A DNA stretch of 64,000 nt from Aselliscus stoliczkanus (Eukaryota > Chordata > Mammalia > Chiroptera > Hipposideridae): assembly GCA_033961575.1 (NCBI GenBank), contig CM066730.1, positions 154,593,523 through 154,657,522 of the forward strand. The letters run 5' to 3'. Within the stretch, counting starts at the first letter, position 1; every line of letters begins with the position of its first letter. Below the pieces are notes generated by a model. The model did not search any database. It was not told where the DNA came from and saw nothing but the letters and a program-made list of their open reading frames with translations. Positions 1-14,400 of this stretch are shown here, one piece after another. The position numbers and the translations under genes were made by a program.

Positions 1-2415
1 TTCAGTTGTCAAAGACTCGCAGGTCTGCGAGTCAAAGAAGCCCCGAAACATGTTCAACTTTCCCATGAGTTTCACAGCAGTATGACTGGGCATGATGCCT
101 TGGGCTATTGCTTCATTCAGTAAGAGCTTTTGACCTGTCTGTTCATGAAAAATACCACCATCGATTAACTGTGCAGATAATATATTTAAGGTAGCTTCTT
201 CAAGCAATTCTGAAGGATGACTGCACGTTTCACTGTCATTATCTTCCTCATCTGTCTTTCCTAACATCATCATACCACCACTTGCAATGTTTTGCCCTTT
301 ATGGTCATCCCTACCTGAAAATGTTTTAGTTAAGGCTTTCTTTGCATCCAGAGAATGAATATTCATGTCATTTTCAGACTTTAGTTCCACTTCTAAATCT
401 AGAGTTTTGTCTACCTGAAATTGTGACTTTTTGCTTTGGGGTTTTATGGGAAGTCTTCCAGTTTCACCTGGAAAATGTTGAATTTCAAGTGTGTTTGCCT
501 GTTCTTTCTGACACATAAAGGATGTCTTTCCAAAACTCTCCCATTCTTCCTTCAGTCTTTCAACAGAACAAGGGTCTTTTCCCACCACCAAGGTCACATC
601 TTCTGCATCCTTGGAGGGTACTGTAAAGAGAAATCCTCTGCTGACATTTTCTCTGGTAGATGCTTCTATTAGGTCTTCCTTTGTGGTACCTGACAACTGC
701 TGTTTAAACACTGATTTGACTTTACCTATGACCTTCAAAGGATCAACATTTGGATTTTCCACTTTTTGTTCCCCTACAAATAGATCCTTTTCAGGGTTTT
801 CTGTAGAGGAAACTTCTGTTTCTATGTTTTTTTTGCCTTTTGCTTCAGTGAAATTTGCCTGATCAGGGTATTCTTTGTTCTGAGAAGAAAACTGGAACAC
901 AAGCGGCCTCCCAGTCAGCCCCTCACGGAAAATTTCTGTGGTTTTCACATTCACTGATGCTTGTAATTCCTCGGGAGTTTCTAGTCTCTCATGCCCAATT
1001 CCAAACACTTCTGGAGGACTTGCTTCGTGTTCACCTCTTGCTGTTAGTGTCTCTATCAGCTCATTGTCTAGCAGGAGCAGCCTCTCTCCATTCCGCACAT
1101 TAATATAACTGTGAGTCATTAGCTGAAACAACAGCTTCTCGCTATGGCTTGCCATGCCCGCAGTTTGGCCCTTACTGGACAACAGACCTGATGCTCCAGG
1201 GTTAATGTTCGATTTGCTTTGTTCTGAAGAATCTGCTAATTGCATGTGGGGCATCACATCAGGTATGCAAATTGATTTTAAGTCATTGGCAAGATCTTTG
1301 TCCAACACACCATTTTCTATTGCTTTTTCCCAGGACCAAATCTCTGTGATTGCTGGTAGAAACAGAGCTTTAATATGCTGTCGGCCACTAAGGATTTTAT
1401 GAGCTAGTTCAGTAGACACAATACCTTGTTCCAGGGCATCTGTAATGGGGAGGATCTCTCCAGATTCAGGCCATAGCAACCCCATGAATGACCAAAGGGA
1501 CTCCAGAATCACAAGGGCAATCTTAGCAGCTACTAGATCACTGCCCACTGCTTCGTCTACTGCCAGCCTATGTCCAGTGCCAGTGTCTATGATGCCTCCT
1601 GTCTGAAGCTGCCTTATGAGAATAGCACAAGCCATATCTTGGTCGATCAAATTATATCTTACAGCCTCTTCCACTGTAAGTCTGTGTCCTGTTCTTGGAT
1701 CTACTATGCCACCAGCAAAAAGCTGAGCTTCCAGCAGCCGGACAGTGACCTGCCTATCTATTAACCCTTCCTGAACTGCACGGAAAATGCTAACCTTCCG
1801 GCCTGATTTCAAGCTCACCATTCCCCCTGCCAGTTGCTTGACAGGTAGCAATTTCAAACCTAATTCTTGGTGGACAATACATCTCTGCATCAGATCCAGC
1901 AAACTGATTTTCTCAGCTGTGTTGGGGTCTATCAAATTCTTGGATGATCTAAGGTGAGACTCTAACACTGAATGAAGCCATTCAGAAATGAGGCCTTGGT
2001 GAAAAGCCTCCTCTAGGTTAATACAATTCTCATCAGAGGGGAGACTGAAACCTCCAGTGGCCAGATGAGCTTCTAAAATTTTCAGTCCAATTTTCTCACT
2101 GATTATTTTCTTCTCAATTGCTTCCACTACAGACAGAGGGCCTTTGCTCTCGGTAAGCCTACTAATTAAGGACAGAGTAGCCTGGAGCTCCTGGAGCTGC
2201 TGGTACATCTGGGGATTAATGAGGTTTCGGGCTAGGCCCTCCTCCAATGAGAGCTTTTCACTGGTCTCAGGGGCAATGAGGCCAGACAGAATAAGCTGGG
2301 ATTCCAGGAGCACAAGGCCTGTGTCTTGGTCAATGAGGCCCTTTTGCATGGCTCTGAAGATGGGGAATATCTCCACTGTGCCAAGGTCAATCACCCCAGC
2401 AACTGCTCTGCAACC
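1..2415 (-). CDS. MACF1: MACF1b plectin-repeat exon (805 codons, continues off the window)
   Basis: An uninterrupted frame from [20 protein letters not shown] after acceptor ttctttcag to the window edge. The first 330 or so residues are tandem plectin repeats with the pattern GGI-D-TG-L-EA---LID, for example [20 protein letters not shown] and [20 protein letters not shown]. Residues about 400-690 are a polar, Ser/Glu/Lys-rich linker. Repeats resume near residue 700 ([20 protein letters not shown]). Plectin repeats are known in the MACF1b form, reported at the Golgi and in intermediate-filament-linking plakins. The exon ends exactly on a codon at base 1 only because the window is cut there. 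Confidence 0.95.
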
Positions 2416-5400
2416 CTGAAAGAAAAAATGGAAAAGAAAACTAAATCAGAGATGCACAACTGTTGAAAGGAGTCATTCAAAGAACTATAGTATAACAAAT
2501 TCTGACCACAAGAAAAACCTGGACTGGGATGAGCCCCAACATGTAGGAAATATTCTGAAGCCTGGCAGTGTTAATACTAACAAAAGGACTTTTTCTAAAC
2601 TGCAGAATTTTAACATAGCCAGAAATTCACAGATTACTTGAGGCATGGAAGCATTAAGCATATCTGAATGACAAGCTCTACAAAGTAGCAAGCACTGAAA
2701 GTGAGAGAACAGCTATTTCTAAGACTAAATCACCACGAAGGTTCTTATAGACACATACCAGTTCCCCCAAATGAGAATTCAACCCTGTATAACAACTTCA
2801 AAGTGTTGCAACCCATGTAGAAGACTCCTGAAGCAGTACTTCCCTGCTGATGGGTTCAGCAGGACTCGTCCACAGGATTAGAAGAGACCGAAGCAGCCTG
2901 GTAGCCACACAACAGTTGTGCATCTCAGTAAATGGCCCTGTGTATATTACTTAAGCAGCTGTTTAGCAATTGGGGCAGTCATACTCTCAGCGGCCAGTGC
3001 TAGCATCTACCAAGGCAACTACTCTTAACTAAAGTGAACTGAGTTCTAGGACTTGGAAGTACCATGTCAAGGAAGGAACTAACTGAGGACCTTTGCCTGT
3101 GGCATCACTAGTAACTTTTCTTCTGGTCTGGGCTAGAATAGTAGTCAACACCATGATTACAGCTACCACTTGCGGGGCACTTAATAGATTTACTAAGCAC
3201 CTAAAATGTTTATTGAGCACTGATATTTAATCCTCACAACAATCCTAGGTAAGCAATTATTTTGATCCTCAGTTTGCAGTGAAGAAAATAAGGCACAGAG
3301 AGGTTAGGTAACTTGTCCAAGGTCACAAAACTAGTGATTTCCAAAATCAAACCAAAGTCTGATTCTAAATCTTGGGCTATTATTCTGCCGCCCCATTCAG
3401 ATCCAGAAGAGCATGAAGGATAAGTACCGTAGAGCAGTGTCTTACACAGGAGTGAGTTAGTTCCTGAGGTCAGCGGGTAAGGCAAACCTTATACATTATC
3501 TAATTTACTCTTGCAAAAAAGCCTAAAAACAGCTCCTAAAGAACTCCTATTTTGAAGCCTTTTATCACAAAGTGATGATGTTGAGAAATTAAATCATTCA
3601 AGTATTTTACCGCTTATAACACTTCATCTTTTATTACTCTCCAACTTTCTAGCTCTTCTTGTTCACATTATCTTCATCGTCTTAGATGGTTTTATCTGTC
3701 CTTCTTTGGTCAGTATTAATTTCTGATCTTATCTAACTCTTTAATTATCCATGGAGGATCTTGTTGAAGCCATTGCCAATCACTTCCTTGCTTCTTAAAT
3801 AATGTATGTAATTTCTGTCTCTGTGAGACGCATTCGGTGTCTAGGAACAGTACCAGTCATTCAATAAACACTTGATGAATAAATGAACAGATTGATAAAT
3901 AGTAAAGAAACCCTTAAAAGCATTAATCTAGGTCCTCCCAGATTTTAAAAACTTGCATCGAGGACTGCAAGCTTGATTAATTGCAGACTATAAGAGATGC
4001 AGAACAGACAGAAAATGAGGGAAAAGATTTCGTTCACTTCTCCATCTCGCTGTATTTGTTCAAATAAATGAAACAACTGATGAATTCTCCATACTACTTA
4101 AAATATTGTTATTGCCCATCCTCCTGTTCTCTGACCCAGAATGTAGTTGAACTTGCATAAGGTAAACGTATGTTTGTGACTCTATTAGGTATCTAATTCT
4201 ATACAGATTGAAGGGAAAATTGCACTGCAATATGACTCTGAGATATATGAATCCATGGAAAGACTATTCAGAGGCAGACAATATAACAAAGGAAAAGAGT
4301 CTTTCGTGAACTTCTCATTTCTTCTGTGAGAGTTACGGAGTCTCAGAATGCTGATATTGAAGAAAGGCCTGAAATCTAGCCAAAGAGAAAAGACTACACA
4401 CTGTTCCTTCCAACACCCTCATAACTGGAGGATAGGCAGGAAGCACTGAGCTGGGAAATAATCCAGAGAAATCCATTTCTGTCCCATCAAACATGGGCAT
4501 TCTGACCTAAACCAAGCAGGGAAAGACAGAGGGAGAGGAGAAGAGAAAACATAAAAGGCTTCTACTTACCAGAGTTGCAGGGTACGCCTTGGGCAGACAA
4601 GAGAGAGAGCCTTATGGAGCAGCTCAGCCGTATCGCACACACAGTGTAAGCTTGGTGTTAGAGTCCAGCATGCGACTGTTTTTGTTTTTTTTTTTTTTGT
4701 AAAAAAGAACCCCAGACAGGTCGTCCTCTTTTCCCTTTGTGCATTTGTGCTTAAACTCCAAAGGTTAGTGAAACTTGTAAGCAAGGATGTCAGTTAATCA
4801 GAACAATACTTCACATGAAACACACAAACGGTAACAGGGACACATCATGCTCAATGTAGTGGTGCCCAGCAGCTTGACTTTCTTTTTCCTCCCCTTTTCA
4901 ACCTTTCAAAATGAGAACTGGATGTTCTCAGCAAGCAATTGTTAAAACTTTTCACATACTCCCTTATATGGTGAAGCAACAAGCCCTTACGAGTGGGCTC
5001 CCTTACACAGAGAATGCCAAACCAGCACATTCTTTTGGGAAATCTACTCTCAAATAAATAAATCATAGCTGGTTCTGTCTAGTGGTCTTTACAACTCTAG
5101 CTCCTGCTGCGCAAATTCATATTCAAGGACTAGAGTCAAAGCATGTTTTGTCTGAATATCATTTTGAACATCATCTAGACCAAATCTGGTTACCACGTGA
5201 GCTTTAATTTTGGCCTGCCCCACATAAGTTGGCCATTGTTTCACCACATAGGAAATAAGCAGGCAAACACACATATATATCCCAGAGACACATGTATATA
5301 ATGTGGTAAGTTTACATATACACACAAGTATCCAGGAAGAACTGAGGACAACCAGCAGAAACTTAACAATTTCATGAGGTCCAGGAAATGAACATGAGTG

Positions 5401-8400
5401 GAACTGGTAAAGGTGTCACATGATGGGGTGGCGAATGGGTAAGGGAACCAGCGTCTCAGTCAGTGCAGTTAACCTACCGGTTTGTTTTGGAAATGAACAT
5501 TCCTCAATTATTTAGTGGATATGAAAAAAAAAAAAAGTCAGGGAAGAGACTCGTGGTCTTTACTTCCCAATATTCAGAACTTTTGAGTGACAATGCCACA
5601 AAGGAATAATGTTATTGCTCTGTGATCAGATATAAAATTTATGTTCTCCTTGACTGCAGTCTGCCACAAAATGGCAGACAACAAGAAAGGTGAACCAGGT
5701 CTAAAGGGTTAGCTTGTAAGTGCCTTCTAGTGTTTCTGACTGACGAACACATCATGGAACCCCAGTAAAGAAACACAAGACAAATGGCTGCTACAGTGAG
5801 GTTAAAAATTAAGTCACATTGGTCATGGGAAGCTAGTGATCATGACTCTGAATCAGCAAAGCTGCTTTCATACCATTCGAAAGGTAATCTCCCAACACTT
5901 GGAGAGTAAAACTAAAAGTACCTTTTGTTCTGTCTGCTGGACCAACTGGCTCTGAAGTTGGTGAAGCTGGTTTGTCGAACCATCACAAAGGTCATGGTAA
6001 GCCTTATTCAAGGCATTCAACTGTTCAGATATCTGTTCCTTCTCTTTTTCTGAGAGTCTAGAAGATGAAACATTAAAGCTCTTTTAGAAAAAAACCTTTC
6101 CCCAGCTGTCCTTACTGCTTCAAAATATGACTTCTCCATGTTGGATGGTATTCTTCTTTGTCACTGTGAACTATAAATCATCCAGGCAGTTACGTACTCA
6201 TTAAACACTTGGGCATCTAGCTCATAGTCTTCCTGTCTATTTCAAATCAAGTCATGATTCTTGGTGATGTTACTGCTTATGTTGACAACTGTCTAACACT
6301 CTATGTGTGTGGTCCTGCAACCGTCTCAATCCAAATGGCCTCCACTTCACTTCAAGCCCACCCCCACATGGCAAACTTGGACCCTGCTATCATCTAGAGT
6401 TATCCACTTCTGAAATTTTAAACTTCAAGAATCTACTATCTGATTATAATTTCTAATTATAACCCTACCTTTCTAGTTTTCTTTTTTACTCCTACACCTC
6501 TTTTAAAAATGAAATATTTTAAAGAGACAAAAGAGAATATAGCAAACTCTTATTTACCTATTACCCAACTATCCAGCTTTACTAAATTTTGTATTTTACT
6601 AGATTTGCTTTAGTTCTTTTTCTTAGAAATAAGACACTATAGATATAAAGTCCAATGTGTACTTATCACCAACCCCGTTACTTTCCTTTTCTCCCCAGAG
6701 GCAATAATGATCTTGAATCTGTGATCTTGATTCTGGTGGATTTTGCAAGTCCCTTTTCTCATTCTACATTATGTTTTTGAGAACGAATCCTGTGATTCAT
6801 ATTGTAACTATCCACCAACTTACTGCGATCTCCCAAATCTTCCTTGACTCCTCCATTTTCTCTTAATCTATCAGTCCTCTCTTTTATACTCAGTTTTGTC
6901 TCTTAAATTCAGACCCCACAGTCCATTTTCTCAATCAGTTCCTTACTATTATCCTTGCACTCTCTCCTCACTAATCTGATAAAACTCCAGCCCCAGGTCA
7001 AACGAACCACTCGACTTCTGCGCCCCCACCTGCAGGCTACTCAGCATATCCAGGTAGGAGGAAATCCCACAACCATGAAGAGTTCCTATTGGTTTCCAAC
7101 CTCTACTGGACTCCACTGCTTTCTGACTCTCCTAGTGGAGGCTCCCCATCAATCCTGCCTTCTTTCCCCTAAGCATCACTCTAACTTGCAGCAAAAAACC
7201 TCTCTGCCTAATTCAAAAAAACCCAAACATTAATGCCACAGGGCACTAATTCTCTCACTTTCTGACTTCACTCTTGGCGTATTAACCTCTATCCACACCT
7301 TTCCTAATCTCCTTTCCCTCCAATCTCACAGGAAAAGCTGTCTCAACTCCTACTTAAAATTGTACTTTCCACCCGTTGATGAATTTTATCCTCTCCAATA
7401 TCCTCTTGGACCCCTTCCTGTTCAATATCTTTCTCCCTTTAGTCCTCGAGACACCACCCACACATACAGTTAAGTCCTGAGTTTTAATGAAAACAAAACA
7501 CTTTTCTTGGTCATATATTCTACTCTAATTACTTACTGTACTGTTTTTCCTTTGCTATGGCTAAGCTTCCTGACAAAACATCTGATTTCACTACCACTAA
7601 CATCCTTACCTCATGTGTTCCCCATAACACTAAATCTGACATTATCCCTGGACTGTCCGCCAATCACCAAAAACTTCTAACTTGACAAATTTAATAAACA
7701 CTTTTCAGTCTTAACCTTTCTTGGCTTCTGACCACTCTCTTCTTTTTCGAATTCTGTTCTCTTTGGTTCTGAGGTACCACTCATAATTTCCGTTTTACTT
7801 CTCTAAGCTTCCTTTATAGGCCAAGAAGCACTGAAAAGTCTTTGAGCCCTTGTAAGCTAATCCACTCTTATGGTTTCTACTATGCTGATGACTCAAATTT
7901 CCATCACTTTAGACTTCTCTCATTAATTCTAAATTTACACATACAGCTGCCCATTGGATAACTTTAGTGGAACTATGTAAGCCATAAATTTACATATTAG
8001 GTGCTTCCTAATACATACTACCTATTTCCATTCTGTTGTCCTTTGAGGTCTTCACATTCATAACGTCTAAAACTAAAGCTGCCCTCAGGGCCGGCCGAGT
8101 GGCGCGCAGTGGTTAAGCACTGGCCTTGGAAGCCAGTGGCCCCGGTTTGGTCCCACATATGAGGGCCAGTGACACTGCCCTCAAAAAAAAAAAAACACAA
8201 AAAAAACAAAAACAAAACAAAACAAATAAAACTAAAGCTGCCCTCTTCTCCCTCAATCCACATCTTCTGCTTAGTGGCATCCCCATACACCCATAGGCCT
8301 GAGCCAGAAACCAGAGTTCTATTTAAACATTTTTGTTTGTTACCAAACCCTGTAATCTCATTATCCTTAATACCTTTTGAATCTTCCTGCTCTCTCCACC

Positions 8401-11400
8401 CGTCATCATTTCTTGCCTATAGGAGGTGTGATCAAACAATAAGGTGAATGTTTAAATTTAAAAAAAAATATTACAGTAAAAGACACATTGTTATTAACCC
8501 CCCGCAAAATAATCCCCCTCGCTTCAAACACACTTATCCCATTGTTCTTGCCACTTTCTGAAGCAGTTCTGGAAGTCCTCTTTTGTGAGTGTCTGTAGTT
8601 GCACTTTTGTAGCTGCCTTGATGTCCTGAATTGATTCAAAACGTGTACCTTTCATGGTCATTTTGACTTTGGGGAAGAGCCAGAAGTTGCATGGTGTCAG
8701 ATCCGGTGAATAAGGTGGATGAGGACACATCATAATGTTTTTATTTGACAGAAATTGCCATGCCAGAAGCGATGTGTAACACCTAATGTTGTCATGATGG
8801 AGGATGACTTATGGCACACTTTAAAACACTCCTCTCAACCGTAGCTCACACAAAACTGACTGCACCAAACAAATTGAAACTTGTCACACAATTATTAAGG
8901 TTCATCGTGTCGCTTCCCATATCCCTGCTTTTCGGTTGGATAGCACTTGGCAGCAGCGTTCACCATATTCTTTGATCACAATGGAAAGGCTCTGTGTCAC
9001 ACATTGCTTTTGGTATGGCAATTTCTGTCAAATAAAAACATTACGGTGTGTTCTCATCCACCTTACTCACTGGATCTGGTACCGTGTGACTTATGGCTCT
9101 TCCCCAAAGTCAAAATGACCATGAAAGGTAAATGTTTTGAATTGATGCAGAACATGAAGGCAGCCATAACAGCACCAATTAATGACACTCATGAAAGAGG
9201 GCTTCCAGAACTGCTTCCAAAAGTAGCAAGAACGATGGGATGAGTGTGTTCAAAGTGAGGGGGAGTACCGGTTCGGTCCCACACATGAGGGCCAGTGACA
9301 GTGCCCTCAAAAAAGTAAATAAATAAGAATACAAAGTGAGGGGGAGTATTCCGAGGAAGATTAATGGCAATGTGTCTTTTACTGTAATAATTTTTTAAAT
9401 ATTTACCGTATTTTTTGATCGCACCTCGTATTATCAAAACAACCTCTTAACGGTCTCTCAGGCCTCTAACCTTGCCCCATGTCAATCCTTTCTCTAACAA
9501 ACTGTTACAGAAACCTTTATCAGCAAAATCCGATCATGTTTAATGCCCCTCCCCATAGCTGTCAAGGTAAAATGAGAACTCTTCAGCATGAACTACAAGG
9601 CTCTTCACAATCCAGCTCTTGCTGCTCTTATTTCTTCAGCCTGAATTCTCATCATGACCCTAAGTGTTAGCCAGGTAGATCTGGTCCCCCAGATGTGCCA
9701 TAATCTCTCATTAAATACGTACTTATGGCCATGTTTGGCCAAGAAGATCTGTGAAGTTTTAATGGCCTCAGAAACTTGTTCCTTCTTGGTTGTCAGCTCC
9801 TCTGTCAGAACCTATTTAGTAGAAATAAAGAGAAAAGCTTCAGAACCTAAAAAATTAAAGAATCGAAAATTATTTGAAATAAGTTTTTTAAAATCCTAGG
9901 AGAAAACCTAGCTGATAAAAATCAGATTATTATTAATGAGCTATATATAGCTGAATAAAAAGGTAGAAATATAAATAAGATGACTTCTTAAGTTTCTTTA
10001 AGTCCTGCAAGTTAACATTTACTGTGATGAGAATTGCTCCTGGGTGGACCATACGTGACTTGTATTATTTCATCTAATGCATTATCATACATTATCATAT
10101 CCAGAAAGAGGCAGATGGGCCTTCTACTCACCTGCTGTTCTAAAATAGCTTTTTCAATGTCTGTGGAATCTTTGGTCTGGGATGAGGTAGCTTTGCTTTG
10201 TGTATTCCTTGCTAGAGTAGACACCCAGCCCAAAAGTTCTTTAACCTTCTCCACATGTTCCTGTTTTTCCTCTTCTACCACTTTCTAGAATAGGAAACAG
10301 AAAATCAGTATGTTGGTCAATGTTTTATTAGACTGGCCTGACTTCAGATTTCCTAAAATAGAGACATAAAAGTTACCTAAATCAATAAGCAGCTAAAATA
10401 ACCCCATGCTAAATATAATTTACCCAGCCTACCACACTGCTCACAGGTGCTTAAAACTGTGTGGTACTAACAGCTAAATTCATTATATCTACGTTACCTC
10501 CTTTCTAAAAAAGCACACTGTTTTATACATGATGGGTACTCAATTATTTACTAATTTAAAAAAGCCCTTCACATATACCATTTTACTTCTTTTCATAATT
10601 CTTAGATTTACAGGTGAAGAGATTAAAGTCTACAGAGATTAGGTGAGGTAGGTAGGTATTGACATAAAGTATTTTTTTTGCTACATTTTTGCTATTTACA
10701 GGCAAAAGTTGGTATGGATTAATGTTTCCAAAAGCATTTCTTTTATAAGAGTGGTTCAATATGTAGAAACTTACTTTGCAAAGACATAGAAGATTTTTAT
10801 AATTACAAAAGATTACAGATTACAACTAATTCAAACAATCTGAAATATACATACACCCTTATTTTCCGCAGAAATTTGGTGCATATAATTCTAAACTAAT
10901 GCGTGTGCTCATGTTATCCTTGTGGTACATACAGTTGTTTTTTTGTTGTTGTTTTTTTTAAGAGGGCAGTATCACTGGCCCTCATGTGGGATCCGAACCG
11001 GGGCCGCTGGTGTCCCAAGCCAGGTCTTAACCACTGAGCCACTTGGCCGGCCCCACACAGTTGTTTTTACTAAAATCGTAACTACACATAGGATTCTAAT
11101 TTGCTTTTCCTCCAATAATGTATTATGAATACCCCGTATCCGTTCACTTAAACCTATTTCATTATTTTACACAGCTCCACAGAATTTCATTGTATAGAAT
11201 TTGGATGTTTCTAATATTTCCCTTTAACAAATCATGCTTTATTAAGGACCTTTGTTCACATCCCTTTCTTCATAGTTACAGTATTTCCATAAAAAAGATA
11301 CTTGGAAATGGCAAAGTGCGACATTATACACTCACTATTCCTCATAATTGTTCCGATTCCCTATTTGTGCATTTATCTACTAACATTAACTTGTAACCCC

Positions 11401-14400
11401 CAAATCAATACTTATGCATTTTCACAGTCATTCCCAGACATGCACAACGTGGCAAAAAATGTGAGTTGCCCAATGTTCTCAGTTGGCGTAGAACAAGGTG
11501 GCACTCTGGCTTCTTGTTCCAGCTCTTATGCTGTAAACAAGTGTCCTTCTCACAGTCTATTTAGTGCTACCGTTTCCATATTTTTGTGTTTTTTTTTTGT
11601 TGTTGGTGGTGATTTTACTGTTTAAATTGGACCCATGTGTAGCACAGGAAGGCTGTGACATGCCTAACGGAGAAAATGTGTGTTAAATATGCTTTGTCCA
11701 GGAATGAGTCAGAGTGCTCTTGGCCATAAAATCGATGTTAGTGAATCAACAAAATACATTAAATAAGGTATTTTTGAACAAAAACACACATAAAACAAGG
11801 TTATGTATGCATTATCCATTGACAGAACCTAGCCCTGTATTTCAGGTGTAGGAGTTCAGTATTTGCCAATGCAGCATTCGCAGCAACCTCTTAGAACACA
11901 GCAGTGAATAATGAAAATCGGCTGCATGCACTCTAAATTTTGATAAATGGGGCACGGTGCTTTGAATCGCATCTTCCAGGTGATTGGGGCCCAGTTGTCC
12001 TCACCTCCTCCTCCTCCAGCCGCCGGAGCGCATCACTGATATATTTCACGTGCTGAGTCGTTAAGGTCACCAACGCTGTGTAGCGAGTCCGTAAGTCCAT
12101 GAACTACGGTTCAACAAAATAATTCAGATAAATTATCTGTCAGAAAAGTCAACTGAAATAGTTGAAAATAAGAGGACAGTTTCATGAAGTCACATGCTCA
12201 ACAGAAAGGTGAGCCCTAGATGAAACTGCAGGGCGCAGACAAAGGAATCTTTCCATAAGGGAAGGAAGGCAGTGGCCTATGACCTTTCCCCACACTTTCA
12301 CCTCTTGAGTGATGGCATCTGAAGAGGAAAGCATGCGACGGCGCTTGCCAGGGGACTTTTGCTGTGATTCCACAAAGGCCTTGTATGTCATCAGTTGCAA
12401 TTCATAGTCCTGGGGAGGAAGAAATTTCACCACGTTTACATAGAGCTTTACAGCTCACGCACATCATGTAACAGAATCACAGTATCTCATTGCTGGAAGA
12501 CATTTTGGTGATCTTTTAAACTAGAGGTTAGAGACATTTCCTGTTCTTTTTTTTTTAGCTGAGCCATCCTGCCACCTGTTGGCAGCTCAGCTCAGGCTGG
12601 GCATCAAACTGCTGTTGCTCAGAGCTCAGCTCACACTCTTGAGCGAGCTCTTAACCAACTGAGCCATTCGGCCAGCCCTAAAGACATTTTCTATAAAGGG
12701 CCAGATGGAAACTATCAGGCCATACTGTCTCTGTCACAACTACTCAGCTCTGCCATTGCAAGTGAGAGCAGCCACAGACAATAAGTAAATGAAAGAGCAT
12801 ATCTGTGTTATGATAAAACTACTTATGGACACTGAAAATTGAAGTTCATGTAATATTCATGTATCATGAAGTATTACTCGTCTTTTGATTTTTTTTTTTT
12901 TTTTAGCCATTTCTCATGAGCCATATAAAAATAGGTGTGCAACCTGGATTTAGCCTGTGCTGACCCTGAGTTTGCAGTTTGCTGACCATTCTTTTCATCT
13001 CATACAAGGGAAAGCTGAAGCCCAGAGACAGGAAGTGAGTTTACCTAAATAACTCAGTGGGTGAGCAACAAAATCAGTCTTCCAGACCCTAAACCAATGC
13101 TTTTCTAGTGCTGCCATGCTCCTCTGTCAGCTCCCCTGCAATCCTGAGAGTGCTGCCCTAGCCAGGGCGCTTTTTGTCTCTCAAAGGATGGGTGCAAGAG
13201 GCTTATTTACTCTCCTGCTTATGGCCTGACTTTCAATTATTTCCTATCCTGTCACCAGAATAACTTTTCTAAAACACAAAGATGACTACAGTGTTCTCTG
13301 CTTGAAATCTTTCAGCGGCCTAGAGCAGAGCTTCTCAAATAGCAACATGCATACAAATCCTCTGGGGATCTTATTAAAATGCAGATTCTGATTCAGTAGG
13401 CTGAAGAGTCTGCATTTCTGACAAGCTCCCAGGTGATGCTCAGTTCAAAGACCACATTTTGAGAAGCAAGAATAGAAGATAAAGCCAAAGGAACTGAATA
13501 AGGCCTTTCAAAGGTTGGGCCCAGCTTCCCCTCTCATTTTCCAGCCTCTGCTTCGAATGTACCATTCATACACCTTCTAGCTACACCGCAACATTTGCTA
13601 TTTCCTCCTATAATCACTGTATGCTCATTCCTCTGTGCCTTTGATTATGCCGTTCCTTTTGCCTAGAAGGTCCTGCTTTCTGTTGTCTACTTAGAAAACT
13701 CTAGGCAGGAGGAAAACATGGAATGAATTCCTTAAGCAGCCTATGAAAAAAACAGTAGTAATGATAATAAAAGCAAGTACCACCATATATGGAATGTATT
13801 TTAAGTTTGTGGCATTGTCTGATGTACACATTATTCCATCTAACCTTTACAATCACTCGGTGAGGTAGTTACAGTTCCCATTTTGTAAATACAGCAACAG
13901 AAAGTCAGAAAGTTAGAAAAATGCTTGCTCAAAATCGGAAGCCTGGAAAATGGTGAAGCTAGGATTTGAACTCAATTCTTTGTGACACCAAGTCTTCTGA
14001 TATTAAATAAAGAAATGCATTCATTCAAAAAAACCATTTGTTGAGCATCTACTATGTGCCTGTCATTGTGCTGAGTACTACACACATAGTAGGGAATAGG
14101 TCAGGAAAAAAACTTTGCTCTTCCCCTGAAATGTACATTCATTCTAATGAGAAGGCACATAATAAATAAGTAAATATGTAATAATCTCAGGTCATTTTTA
14201 TTTAAAGATGCTATCAGAGAAATAGCGAGGGGGGAACGATCATGCATAGCTTCAAAAACTATTATGTGGATTCAGAATTTTATTGTGAGAAAAGAATAAA
14301 GAAAGAACAAAATAAGGAAAAAAAAACAAATAGAATTTTATTGTGGAGTACAATATGATGCCATTGGACAGTTCTGAGCAGGAGAGTGACATGATCCAAT

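Larger units (their letters stand above)
6840..9655 (+). repeat. Long L2 LINE remnant, interrupted by a SINE and a fold-back mariner
   Basis: Decayed L2 reverse-transcriptase region: for example ctatgctgatgactcaaatt near 7880 corresponds to the L2 YADD-like site, and the pyrimidine-rich blocks around 6840-8080, 8246-8420 and 9431-9655 continue the same element in order. The pieces join across the SINE at 8087 and the mariner at 8422, so the L2 was present first. No open frame remains. Confidence 0.65.
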
